This document shows positions 35,951 through 47,775 of a stretch of DNA of 64,000 nucleotides, piece after piece. The translations under genes were made by a program, and so were the position numbers. How positions within the stretch are numbered: the stretch's first letter is position 1; each line of letters opens with the position of its first letter. Origin of the DNA: Paulownia fortunei (Eukaryota; Streptophyta; Magnoliopsida; Lamiales; Paulowniaceae); contig CM033119.1 of assembly GCA_019321725.1 (NCBI GenBank), forward strand, positions 16,814,694-16,878,693. Direction: 5' to 3'. The notes below the pieces were generated by a model. That model saw nothing but the letters and a program-made list of their open reading frames with translations. It did not search any database and was not told where the DNA came from.

Positions 35951-36509
35951 TTCCTTGGACAAACTTATTGCTAATACAAAAAATCTAATAAGCATTAGGT
36001 ATTTATTATTATAGATACGCATGTTATTTGATCAAATAATAAACTTCATTTAGACCGATTATTATCTATATTGATTTAAACTTAATGTAAATATTTTACT
36101 TGATATCTAATATTTTAAAAATAGATTTAGATTACAGAAATCACTTTGGCAATTTATTATTTTAATTTATCTTGAAATGTAAAATAAGATGTGCTCACTA
36201 AAATAATTAATATTTTTTCTTTAATGAGATTTTAACCAAATTTGGGTTGAATTTTGTATGGATCAAACTTGAATTCAAATCTAATCCAATCTTTACGAGC
36301 TAGATTAAATCCGTCCCAACTTTGTGACCTAATAAAATGAGCCAACACTATAAACCCAAAATTAAGTTATATTGAGCCAAAAAACTAAATCAGACCCAAA
36401 AAATAAACTTTTTTTGGATTTATAACCAAAATAAATTATACCGCAAACTAGATTAGACCCAAATCCAAATAGGCCAAAAAACCAACTCTATGCATTTAAG
36501 CCCCCTAGA
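35951..36509. other. AT-rich part of Copia-A or an insert in it
   Basis: Lies between the gag remnant and the GC-rich insertion. It has no gene. The stretch at 36230-36500 is rich in ACCCAAAT/GAGCCAA words, resembling the subterminal region of some DNA transposons, but no ends were found. Confidence 0.35.
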
Positions 36510-37109
36510 AGAATTCTTCTTTCACCTTCACCCCAGAGGCACGCCCTAGTTACCCCTTCAATCAGCCTCCAGTCGTCGCCGCCATCAGGCCTCCGCCGAC
36601 CAATCACCTTTCTCCGCGAGCTTGTCCCCTGACAGAGTTCGCGACACTCACAACTACTACAATAGCCGACGCCACCTTTTGGTCGCGGTCGTGAGGACGA
36701 GACCGGTGGAGGCGAGTGGCTGGGAACTAGAGTGGCCGCCCGCCTCCTCTTAAGCCGTTGTCCTCACGCCGCCTTGAGCCTCATCCCACAACTGCCGCGA
36801 CAGTGGCGAAAGGGGCGGAGAAGCGCAGCTGTGGGGTTTCTGTAACTGACTTTGGCGGTTCTGGGATTATGGAGAGTTGACGGGGGAAGACGGAAGAGAG
36901 GTGATGGGTAATAGGCGATGCGGTGATACCGTGAAGCCAGATCGACCTTGCCCTGACTTCTCACCCGCTGTCCTCGTCGTCGACTAGGTTGCCCAAATTT
37001 TCTTCTGTTTTTTTTTTTTTTTTTTTGATTGATATGAACGACAACAGTAACAAAGGCCAAAAGATTCAAATCGAAATTTCACAAAGAAAAAATCCAGAAT
37101 TCTTCTTTC
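36510..37109 (+). mobile_element. GC-rich retroposed-looking insertion with 15-base target duplication
   Basis: A GC-rich block (about 36525-36990) in AT-rich surroundings, then a run of about 22 T's at 37005-37026, ending in the A-rich AAAGAAAAA. The exact 15-base word AGAATTCTTCTTTCA lies at 36510-36524 and again at 37095-37109, as expected for a LINE-mediated insertion. The GC-rich part looks like the 5' end of a LINE or a copied transcript, but no protein family was recognised. Confidence 0.5.
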
Positions 37110-37395
37110 AATGTTTTTTATAAAGAGTGAATATGAGAAATAAAAATTTCACAAAGACGTATAAAATTCTATACAAAATAATTTGACCGAAAATGATTAT
37201 CTAAAGAAAGAACCGTAATTTCAGAAAGGTTGTTCCTAATTCCTTCTTTCAACACAATTATATCACCAAAAACAATTAAGAAAAGAAGAAATGTAATTTT
37301 CTTGATAATCTAACAAGATTATGTTACGAATATAACTAAGAAAAGAAGAACTGTAATTTTCTTTATAATTTAACATGATCTGCCATGATACTATT
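37110..37395 (-). other. Copia-A leader and possible primer-binding site
   Basis: AT-rich leader of the minus-strand element. Just inside the 5' LTR the minus strand reads AGTATCATGGCAGATC (about 37378-37393), a plausible decayed tRNA-Met-type primer-binding site (TGGTATCA...). Confidence 0.45.
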
Positions 37396-37850
37396 TGATA
37401 AACTTGAACGTAAATAGGATTAATAATCATATATCAAAAACATTACGTAGAATTATTAAGAATAAATTAAATTATAAATTAGAAGTGTACGATGATCCAT
37501 GTGACAATTATTAAGAATAAATTAAATAATAAATTAGAAGTGTACGATTGATTCATGTGATGCATACATGAATCTATAAATATAAAAGAATTAATTTAAA
37601 GGGGTTAGTATTTTGAGAGCCCTTATCTGGTGCTCCATAAATTCTTAGTCTAAGATGGAGCTCAAAGATGGGGATAGAGGAGTTTATGATAGGAAAATAG
37701 GAGAATAGCAAATATAGGAGAATAGCATAATGATTGATTTAATTTGATTAGTATTAGATATTTAAATAGTATAAAGTCACCAATACTCATTAGGAGTGGT
37801 GGTATTGATCTCACCTCTTATAAATAGGGTCACCTCCTCACATTCCCCAT

Positions 37851-37885
<35 letters not shown>

Positions 37886-38021
37886 AAAATCCATACTTAA
37901 TAGATATTTATAGAGGTCAATAAATAAATTACTTATTTGACTCTATTAAATTAAATAATTTATAACTTAATTATGATTTAAATGTGTAAGCCCACAATGA
38001 AAAATTAAATATAACCTAAAA
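37396..38021 (-). mobile_element. Copia-A 5' LTR
   Basis: Right-hand LTR of Copia-A, homologous to 21867-22292 (GATTAATAATCATATAT, ATGCATACATGAATCTATAA, GATGGGGATAGAGGAG). It is longer than its partners because of an internal duplication near 37440-37555 and a TA microsatellite at about 37854-37882. The outer end AACCTAAAA is decayed. Confidence 0.65.
37854..37882. repeat. TA dinucleotide microsatellite
   Basis: An uninterrupted TA run inside the Copia-A 5' LTR. Confidence 0.9.
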
Positions 38022-38109
38022 AACGGTTGTCGAATCTCTTATACAAACTCTAGCCTCTAAAGTCTAACAACCGTTGCTTAGAAGACGACAAACATAATAG
38101 GCAAAAAAT

Positions 38110-39300
38110 ATTAAACATAACAACCGTTTTTTTACACTTCACCCTCTAAAAAGTTTTTGTGATAATTTGTCATTCAAAGTACATGGATTTTACACTTTAT
38201 CGTCTAATACTTTCTACTGATGGAATATTCTATTGAAATTCCATCACGTGCGTGGCACATCAATTTTGAAGAACAAAACAATCAAATTATTTAAAATTAT
38301 TGTACTTTTCTATTTAAACTTTGCACTTTTTTTTTTCACTTTGCCACCTTAGTGTAATTTTTTTTAAAAAAATTATGTAATATACATGTACTTTATATCT
38401 TTTTTTTTGTTACTCATCCATAAATTTAATTAATACTTACTATAATAGAAAATATATTGTCCTTAAAATTATTAGTTTTTTATTTATTTTTTTTAACTTT
38501 TTATTGAATTATAATTTTTATTCTTTAATTTACTTTATTAAGTTTTAAAAATAAATAAATTATAATGATAAAATGCAAAAATGACAAAAAAGCACAAACA
38601 ATTATTTGCCAATTTTGAGGTGAATAAAATTACAGATATACACCAATGTGAATTTGAACATACTAAAATTCATTTTGAAAATAAATTAGTCTAAACTCAA
38701 TTAAAATAAAACAAAGATAAAAGTATTTTGATTTTAATTACAATTGATTATTTTTATTTTAAAATTTTATTATTGTTCCATATTTGTATAGAATTTTGCT
38801 AATGTATAATTATAATTTATTACTTTTTAGAATTTAATGAAGTAAATTAAAGAATAAAATTTATAATTCAACAAAAAAGTTAAAAAGAAATAAAATAAAA
38901 AAATTAATTTTACTGACAATATATTTTTATTATAATAAGTAGTAATTAAATTTATTTTTTGTGAATGAATAATAGAAAAAAGATAAAGTATATATATATA
39001 CATAACTTTTTTAATTTTTTTTTTTTGTAAAGTGAGAAATTGTGCAAATTTGGAATAGCGAAGTGCAGAAACTATAAATGATTTAACTATTTTGCCATTT
39101 AAAATTGTACAACAGTGCACGTGATGGAATTATGATGGGATATTCTATTTACGAGAGGTATTGGATGGTAAAATGTAAAGCTCGTATTCATTGAATAACA
39201 AAGTGTCAGAAAAAAAAGAATTAAAAAGTAAAATATAAAAAATGCTATAGTTTGAATTATTTAATGTTTTTTTCCCAACATAATATTGAGGAAATTGTGC
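38110..39300. mobile_element. Large foldback (long inverted repeat) element
   Basis: The left arm (about 38130-38570) pairs with the reverse complement of the right arm (about 38825-39260) over some 400 bases. Matching words are AATTCCATCACGTGC on the left and GCACGTGATGGAATT on the right, TTCTTTAATTTACTT with AAGTAAATTAAAGAA, and TTTTTAACTTTTT near 38500 with the corresponding A-rich word near 38880. The arms surround about 250 bases of AT-rich loop. There is no coding capacity. Exact ends and target duplication are unclear. Confidence 0.75.
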
Positions 39301-39911
39301 TCTTCTCCCTCGCAATCTCGTGTAAAGGGCCATTTAATAATGGGTTTAGAATTTTAATTAAACTGACAACAATTGAAAATTTTGTACACCCATAGCTCTA
39401 CCCAAATCAAAGAATTACAACCAGAAAAGGTTACAAAAAATTATTTCTTTATGTTTCTTCTTTGGCAAAATTTTATTCACCTTGTGTAGAAGTTTGGCAC
39501 CAATAAACTAAAAAGAAAGTAACAACACATTGAATATTGAATATTCTTCCCACCACACAAACTTAATTACTATATTACATATTACTATGTTGTAAGGACT
39601 CGACAGTTGACATTCAAAGTTGGACCCTGTGGATCCACTTTCTACTTCAGTCCTCTCTTAATTAATTCCACAGAATTATATGTATGGATATGGCGGCACT
39701 CTCTCAGAAATCCCCCATGTGTTTAATTGCCTTAGTCAATTTTTCTGTCGCCACAGCCTATGTAATAAGTTTTCGTGCATGGTCACCACACCTAATAACA
39801 GCCTTCATTTGCACCACAATAAAATCTCCTTTAAGCTACATTTTCTTAAATCCTTATTAACTATACATTAACTTGGTATCTTATACATAGTTTTGTTGAA
39901 AACAATAGATC
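39301..39911. other. Upstream flank of the fourth peptide copy
   Basis: 39500-39660 is a diverged copy of the upstream block also found at 59480-59620 and 63870-63990 (GTAACAACACATTGAA, then ATTCAAAGTTGGACCCTGT). No TATA box as clear as in copies 1-3 was seen. Confidence 0.5.
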
Positions 39912-40183
39912 ATGGAAGGAAATAGTAGAAATTATTTCGCATTATTCGTCTTCATTATCCTTATAAGTTCTTTATTGTTGGTGAATGTTGAGGGCAAATT
40001 CTGGATGATCGTAATAACAGTGCCATTGAGAAGATTTTAGATGAGTTGTACGTTGAATCGATCAAGACTGGAGGGCCGACTCACGGGGGAGAGGTACATG
40101 AATCGACTATGGCTTTAACTCTTGTGAGGATTAAGAAGAGATCTGGTCCAAACAGTGTTTTCATAACCGGACAGGGAAATTAG
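39912..40183 (+). pseudogene. Secreted peptide precursor copy 4, frameshifted
   Basis: The ATG at 39912 opens a signal peptide (MEGNSRNY, then a hydrophobic run ending NVEG) that stops at a TAG after 42 codons. From about 39993 another frame reads QILDDRNNSAIEKILDELYV, then ESIKTGGPTHGGEVHESTM, then ALTLVRIKKRSGP, and ends TGQGN with TAG at 40181-40183. This aligns clearly with the pro-region and motifs of copies 1-3. A one-base shift near 39990 separates signal peptide from pro-region. Both peptide motifs are changed: GGPTHGGEVH, and a C-terminal motif split by several additional residues. It is the most diverged copy. A very small intron is the only way it could be functional, and I see no good splice sites. 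Confidence 0.75.
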
Positions 40184-40877
40184 TTCATGATTTATTGATT
40201 TTTTTATATACTTTTTGTTTGATTGAGTTTTGAAATGTAGACATAAGATAGGAGTGATTTTTCTCATTTTTTAATTTATTTTTTTAGAGTCAAAATTGAT
40301 TATACGTGTATCTTGAGACTATTTCTCTAATAAGTAATTATTTGGATGTTATTCATTTGAGGATGCAATTTACTTTATATTTTTGTTAAATATTTATTAC
40401 AAGTAATTGTGTCATTCAATCAATCATATATCATTGGCGTTTCTCGCATGGTAAATTTAAGAGTTAGTATAACATAGCAAAAGAAATAGCAACAGTAAAT
40501 TGTAGCTATAGTTTATTACAGAGTCTTTAATTGAATTTTCTCTTTGCTCGTTTAAATGTCAAATTCATATGCTTTCCTTTCATGTGCATTTAAAAGATGA
40601 AGGAAACATATTACAGATGAAAAATTTATAGTAGGACTTAGCAAGGACGATACAACAAAGATACAAAGATCTTTTTGATTTTGTATTGATGTCTCCTTTG
40701 TTTGACGGTCTTCAAATTAAACAAATAAATGGTTTAAATTATTTAATTTATTTAGAACCTTTGTCTTCAATTTATGTGATCGAGTATTTGCTTAAAGTAT
40801 TTTTAGTGAATTTGTAGTTTCAGTATTTCTATAAAAGAAATTATATATACATATATAAATTTATACACATATGCATG
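40184..40877. other. Flank between copy 4 and the SIRE-like element
   Basis: AT-rich sequence without a supportable gene. Confidence 0.4.
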
Positions 40878-41115
40878 TGAAAGAATTTGTTGCTGTTATA
40901 TTAAAATTAATTATTCAAATTTGAATGTTCAAGTCTGTGATGTAACATACCATTAAACATATAGCAAAATATATTTCTGTTAGTCAATTTTCAGAAACGT
41001 GTGTTCAATTTAATGTTGTACCATAAGATTAAAAATATAGTCAAAAAAAGAAAAATTGACTCAATAATTTTTAACGTGTTTCAAATACAAAAGTATTTTA
41101 TATGCACGAGGCCAC
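40878..41115 (-). mobile_element. Truncated 3' LTR of the SIRE-like Copia
   Basis: Begins TGAAAGAATTTGTTG and matches the first 240 bases or so of the right LTR (57662-58581) through CATGAGGCCACGC at about 57886-57898. It then stops. The rest of this LTR and the sequence before it are deleted. The bases before it (GCATG, 40873-40877) match GTATG after the right LTR at four of five positions. Confidence 0.8.
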
Positions 41116-41168
41116 GCTCCCTCTATTTGTAAGATTGTTCCATACTAGCTAGTTCCTGGATCATCTGC

Positions 41169-41640
41169 TTAAACCGTGAAACCTCCATTTGCAGAAATTG
41201 AAGGAAGACAACTTCTCCAATTGTTCAACAAGACCAACACTAGATGTTCCAACATCCGTTTGAACATGTTCATGAGCTGCTTCTGTGATATCATTAGCAT
41301 GATGCCTATGCATTTTGGAGGAGATCTAAAGAGTTCCACTCGTTCCAACACCTTTGTGCTCTTCTTGGTAAAGCCTTGAGATACTAGCACAACATATATA
41401 AGTGAAGGAAAAAGTAAAATATTGTGAGAAATTTTTATCTTAGCATGACGAAAAATAGTGTTAAAAACAAGCTTGCCCATGTCAAATGGTACTCTAGTCC
41501 CAATACAAAAAAGCAAAATGGTTTGATTGAATTATAAGATTAGCATCTTCAACATCTTCTTATGTTGTCTTTGGAGTCTCAACAGGTGAATGAACATTAA
41601 CGTATGTTGCAACAGAAGGCTCAACATGCATATGAAAATC
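41169..41640 (-). pseudogene. Possible env-like ORF, part 1 (SIRE-like element)
   Basis: Minus-strand open stretch at 41169-41516 (CIGTRVPFDMGKLVFNTIFR, then PSLIYVVLVSQGF). Its position after pol, and the pattern F-N-x2-x-R-H followed by P-x-L-I-x-x-x-L-x-x-Q, resemble the env-like third ORF of SIRE/Maximus Copia elements. It is interrupted at 41640 by Copia-B and resumes at 51624. The assignment rests on weak similarity. Confidence 0.45.
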
Positions 41641-43858
41641 TGTTGGGTTCGCTATAATCGCAGGGGTATACGTAGCGAAAAATTAATTTTTTTATTAAAC
41701 ATAAATTTAACCCCTTTGATTCGAAAGCGATTTTAACGATCGCGCTTATTCAAGTGAATATATAAATAAATATAAAATCGGATTATACCTTTCGTGCACT
41801 CCGGTTGTTGTAGGGAGTGAAGCAATCATTTGCTTATCTCGGACTATCAGAACTCGCAGGGATCCAAGTGTCTCCCCTCTATCAGGTCCACGATACGGAA
41901 AGCAACACCAATCAAAATGATTCGCTAGTATCCTTTTAATTGTTTACTAATCTAGAAGCAGAGTATATTTTCAAGAACAATAAAGATTGATTCTTTAAGT
42001 TCTTGAAACAATAATATGAAGAAAATAACAAGAAACTGATTTTCTTTTTCCTTTTTTTCTTTTCTTGAAGAGTAAAAATAGAAGATTTTAAACAAAATAT
42101 TTTTGCTCAAATTTTTGAATTGTATTATGTAATTTTCATCCCTCATATATATAGGAGTGAAAATTTTAATCCTTTTCCAACTCTTGGAAAGTTTTTCTAT
42201 TTTGAACTACTTCAAAACCTTATCTTGGAAGGATTCCAAATCTTCCAAGAACTCTTCTCTTTTCACTCTTCTATTGTATGTGGACTAATTTAAGACTACA
42301 TTAATCATTAAAATTGTCTACATATATTTTTTATATTAATTTGAACTCTTCAAATAATATCAAGATAGATATATATCATATATATATACTATAATTATAT
42401 TTATACATAAATTAAATCTTAGTGGCTTATTTTATCCTATAAAATTGGTCATCATATTTATTTATCTATAAATATGTTAATTAAATAAATCATATTTATT
42501 TAATTTATTCTCTTCATACTTTAGTGGGCTTCTTAAGTGATTCACATTTATTTTGGGCTTGGACTAAAAAATTCCTAAACCAATTCAATTGATTCAATCC
42601 CAATTTAATCAATCCAATTGATTAATTTAATTTACTCTAATTGGGCTTCTAATCAAATTAGGTCCAATTAAATAATCCAATTACTTAATTGAATAATTTA
42701 ATTTAACTATTAAATTAAATAGAACCCTTAATTAATTAATTGATCAGTATTAATTAATTAATTTCCAACCGTTGAATAAAATCTAAAATTAAAAATGTTA
42801 CTTTCCATAAAGATGTGTGACCCTCTTAGGTTCACTACTAAACTAGTAGTGAGTTTGCAATATTTGCAACTTATGAATAACAATTATTCTAATTAATTAA
42901 TCTAATTAATTAATTAATCAACTCTTTAATTCCAAGAACCTCACTATCCATGAAAACACCTAGCACGTAATCATGGCAAACTAGTTTTAGGTGAAATAGC
43001 GAGTAAACCTATTTTAGTTGCGAGTACCATATACGTATGGTCCTTTCGACAGCTAATCTCCTGATTGAATCTAAGGCATGGATTATAAGTCGAAACTCTA
43101 AATGATTTAATTGTTGTGATCCCATTTCAAGTTCCAATGATTCTTGATGAATCACAATTCATTCTGCTTTGGCCAAGGTCTTTGAATCACGAACTATGAA
43201 AATACAGGAGATTCTCTTGTTTAAAAAGACAAGTATCGAATTCTATGTTGGCCACTGACAAACCTCCATGCACACCAGTGCAACACCCAACATACCCCCT
43301 TTGTGATTGTCAACCAATCAGAAGATATATCAAAGTGATGCAGGATGCACATAAGGCTACCATCGTGCCTCAAGTCTGAGAACTAGTCGTGTACTATCGC
43401 AAAATAGAAATTCTTATTCGACGGGTAAAACCTCCAACTAAGAATTTCTTGCGGGCCATATTCGGTGTACTTATTCCCTAACAAGCACCCACATACATGC
43501 ACTTGCGTCTTTACGCTAATGCCAATGGAATGTGACATCCTCGTCTCACGAGCATGCATTATATATACGAGTCTTATTGAGCTATTTGATGTCCCATCTC
43601 AAAAAGCTCTCGACTCGAAACTTATTTAAGACTGAAACCTTAGAGGCATGTTCCATGATCGCCATCATATGCGCAACCATGCTCCGTAGCTAAATTTGGT
43701 CTAAGGACTTTATCTAATGTGCAGAAATAAAAAATGCAAGACATAAGATAAAGAAAATGCCTTTTTATTAATATGATTTCCAATAAGATTGTCTTTACAA
43801 AAGCAAAAGAGTATAATACACCCAATCTAATTGGAGCGTTGAGCATCCTACTCTAACA
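41641..43858 (-). mobile_element. Copia-B 3' LTR (left)
   Basis: 2218 bases. Differences from the right LTR are mostly single substitutions. In the first 300 bases I count about 18 by eye, so the insertion is not recent. Confidence 0.95.
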
Positions 43859-43873
43859 ATCTCCCACTTGCCC
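43859..43873 (-). other. Copia-B polypurine tract
   Basis: On the minus strand GCAAGTGGGAGAT directly precedes the 3' LTR start TGTTAGAG, the expected position and composition of a plus-strand priming tract. Confidence 0.85.
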
Positions 43874-46800
43874 TAGCTCCAATTGCCCATGTATCTAAGG
43901 CCCATCTTCTCAAGATGTCCGTCGAATATCTTCTGTGCTAAGGGCTTAGTAAGTGAGTTTGCTACATTTTCTGCTGAGGCAACTCGATCCACAATGACGT
44001 CGCCTCTACCAATGATCTCTCTGATCAAGTGATATCGTCTCATTATGTGCTTGGATCTTTGATGAGATCTTGGCTCTTTTGCTTACGCAATAGCTCCATT
44101 ATTATCACAGTAAATCATAAATGGATCAACAATGGATGGAATTACATCCAACCCTTAGATGAAATTTCTAGTCCAAACAGCTTCTTTTGCTGCATTTGAT
44201 GCAGCAATACATTCAGCTTCGGTGGTAGAGTCTGCAGTCGTTTCTTGCTTGGAACTCTTCCAACTTCCAACTGACCGCACCACCATTCAAGGTGAATATG
44301 TATCCAGACATGGACTTTGAGTCATCTATATCGGATTGAAAACTAGAGTCTGTATATCCCTCCAGTTTTAGTTCTCCATTGCCGTATATCATAAATATAT
44401 CCTTAGTCCTTCTCAAGTACTTGAGGATTATCTTAACGGCTTTCCAGTGTTCTTCTCCTGGATTGGACTGATATCTGCTCGTGACACTCAGAGCATGTGC
44501 TATATCAGGCCTTGTACATAACATTGCATACATTATGCTTCCTATTGCAGAAGCATTAGGTATGCGAGCCATCCTTTCTCTCTCTTCAAGTGTTTTAGCA
44601 GACATAACTTTAGAGAGTGAAACCCCATGACTCATAGGCAAAAATCCTCTCTTGGATTCCTCCATGCTAAACCTTTTTAGCACTTTGTCTATGTATATGG
44701 ACTGGGATAGTCCATCATCCTTCTGGATCTATCTCTATAGATCTTTATCCTTAGCATAAAAGATGCATCTCCCAAGTCCTTCATGGAAAACTGATTAGAT
44801 AACCAAGTCCTCGTTAACTGCAACATCCCTACATCATTCCCAATAAGTAGGATGTCATCAACGTAGAGCACAACAAATGTAATTGCACTCCCACTAACCT
44901 TCTTGTAGACACATGGTTCATCTAGGTTCTTATGAAAGTCAAAAGTTTTGATCGTTTCATCAAACCGGATGTTCCAACTCCTCGAAACTTGTTTGAGTCC
45001 ATAAATGGATCTCTGGAGCTTGCAAACCTTTTGCTCGCTCTCGCTGGATATGAAGCCTTTTGGCTGCTTCATATAGATCTCTTCCTTAATATTTCTATTA
45101 AGGAAAGCGGTCTTCACATCCATTTGCCATATCTCATAGTCATAATATGCAGATATGGCTAACAGTATCCGTATGGATTTAAGCATCGCTACTGGTGAAA
45201 AAGTTTCCTCATAATCAATTCCTTGCTTCTGAGTATAACCTTTTGCTACCAATCGTGCTTTATAGGTTGCTACCTCTCCATCTACTCCAAACTTCCGCTT
45301 GTAGACCCATTTGCAGCCAATGGGAACAATTCCCTGTGGTGGGTCCACCAAAATCCATACCTTGTTGGAGTACATAAATTTCATTTTGGACTGCATAGCT
45401 TCTTGCCACTTCTTCGAGTCGATGTTAGACATCGCCTCTCCATAGGTTCTTGGATCATTATCCAAAGGGAGTCCCTCTTCTTTGTTCTCTAACAACAAGT
45501 TGTACCTCTTAGGTACCCTTGAGACCCTTTCGGATCTTCGAAAAGATTGTGCCGTAGAGGGTCCAGCATCAGCTGGTGTACCATTTACTGCGTCAGTTGG
45601 GGTGTTCTGTGGTTCTTGAACCTCTTCAAGTTCTACGACATTGTCACTTCCATCTGAAAGAAATTCTTCTTCAAGGAAGGTAGCATTTCTCGAAACAAAC
45701 ACCCTTTATTCCATGGTATCATAGAAATAGTATCCAATAGACTCCTTTGGATACCCCACAAACTTGCATAAGCTAGATCTCATATTCAACTTATCTCCCA
45801 CTAGCTGCTTCACATAAGCAGCACACTCCCATACCCTAAGGTATTTATAAGAAGGTGTCTTTCCATACCACATCTCATATGGTGTTTTGGGGAGGGCTTT
45901 AGATGGCACCTTGTTTAATAGGTATGCCGCCGTTTCTAAGGCATAGCCCCAGAATGAAAGAGGTAATGAAGTAAAGCTCATCATAGATCTAACCATGTCC
46001 AACAAGGTTCGATTCCTGCTTTCCGCAACTCCGTTGAGTTGGGGAGTAGCAGGAGGAGTCCACTGTGAGGGAATCCCATTCTCTTTTAGATAATCTAAAA
46101 GTTATGTGCTTAAGTATTCACCTCCTCGATCAGATCGAAGAGTTTTTATACTTAATCCAGTTTGTTTCTCTATTTCAGTTCTGAATTCTTTGAACTTTTC
46201 AAATACTTCAGACTTGTACCTTAAAAGGTACACATAACCATACCTAGAGAAGTCATCAGTAAAGGTTAATAAGTAGTTATAGTTCCCACGGGCACTAACA
46301 TTTAGTGGCCCACATACATCTGTATAGATCAAATCCAGTAGATGCTTGGCTCGCTCCACTTGTCCAACAAATGGAGATTTGGTCATCTTTTCTTTGAGGC
46401 AAGATTCACAAGTTGGTAGTTCTTGCTCTCTCGTTAGATCAAGCAATTGTGCCAATTTGTTAATCCTTTTCTCAGAAATATGTCCTAATATTGCGTGCCA
46501 TAGGCTCATTGAACTATGATTATCTAATTTTCTTTTATGTTGTTGAATTATGAAAATGGGGTTATGGGGAGTAATAGTATATAAACAATTCGTCAAAAAA
46601 TCAGAATATATAAAATCAGAACGTTTGAAAATGGAACAATTTCCATTCTCAATGGTAAATCTAAAACCTTCTCTATCCAAAATTGGAATAGAGATAATGT
46701 TCTTAATAATATCCGGAACAAAAAGACAATTATTTAAAACTATTACATAATTATTCTCTAAAGCCAGATTAACGGTCCCTATAGCTAATGCAGCAACTCT

Positions 46801-47775
46801 TGCTCCATTTCCCATCCTAAGGACCGTTTCTCCTCCATCCAGTTTCCTACTTCTTGCCATCATTTGCAAATCATTACAAATATGTGAGCCACAACTGGTA
46901 TCTAATACCCAAGAAGTATTGTTAACCGACAAGTTAACTTCAACAAAATATATACCTGAACTCTTCAGGCTTGCAAGATACTCCTTGCAATTCCTCTTCC
47001 AGTGTCCTGGTTTGTCGCAGTAATGGCACTTGTCATTGGCTTGAGAAGAAACCTTTTTGACACCGCCCTTAGCTTTCAGGTTGTTGGGTTTAGAGGAACC
47101 CTTTCCTTTCTTCTTTCATTTCTTGGGCTTTTTAGCCTTTGATCCGAAAGAAGATCCAACAAGCAGAGCTGGCTTGTCCTTTTTCATGGTGGACTCAGCC
47201 GTCTTTAACATGTTCACAAGCTCAGCGAGACTAGTCTCCATATTGTGCATGTTAAAGTTGACAACAAAGGTGTCAAATGATGGAGGCAGAGACTGCAGCA
47301 GAAGGTCCGTATAAAGTTCATTCCCCATAACGACTCCAAGGGACGCCAGCCTTTCAATAAGGGCTATCATCTTCAATCCATGATCATGGACTGAAGAGCC
47401 CTCAGTTATACGACATCTGAAAAGCTCTTTTGAGATCTGATATCTCGTCTGCCGAGTTCTTTCACCATACAACTCTTGTAGGTGAATGAGGATCCCATAG
47501 GCAGTATCTTGATCCTCATTCTGCCTCTACAGCTCATTTGACATCGATGCCAGCATGTAGTATCGAACTTGCAGATTATTATCAACATAATGTAAATAAC
47601 CTGCATAATCCTATGAAGTAATATCCTCCAGTGGTACCAAATGAGGCACAGTGTCGAGGACATATGCCCTCTTCTCTGACTGAAGAACTATCTTCAGGTT
47701 TCTTAGCCAATCGACAAAATTAGGTCCAGTTAATTTGTTTTGTTCAAGGATTGTTGCAAGTGGATTCTTTGCCAT
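43874..47775 (-). pseudogene. Copia-B gag-pol polyprotein, inactivated
   Basis: Gag starts at the ATG at 47773-47775 (MAKNPLATILEQNKLTGPNF) and continues through the gag domain (HDHGLKMIALIERLASLG, then LLQSLPPSFDTFV) to the knuckle CHYCDKPGHWKRNC near 46990-47030. The protease begins WVLDTSCGSHIC near 46884-46915. The integrase has a TDVCGPL start, TDDFSRYGYVYLL and RSDRGGEYLS. RT has GCKWVYKRKFGVDGE, the IWQMDVKTAFLN block and an intact YVDD at 44854-44865. RNase H has GYTDSSFQSDIDDSKS near 44330. In-frame stops lie at 47611, 47527, 47116, 46102 and 45706 (first plus-strand base of each), a frameshift lies near 44700, and RNase H is disrupted after 44213. The domain order is standard Ty1/copia. 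Confidence 0.93.

Noticed and set aside
36764..37069. 101-residue minus-strand open stretch
   Set aside because: It follows from the GC-rich insertion and its T-run (a Lys run). No recognisable domain.
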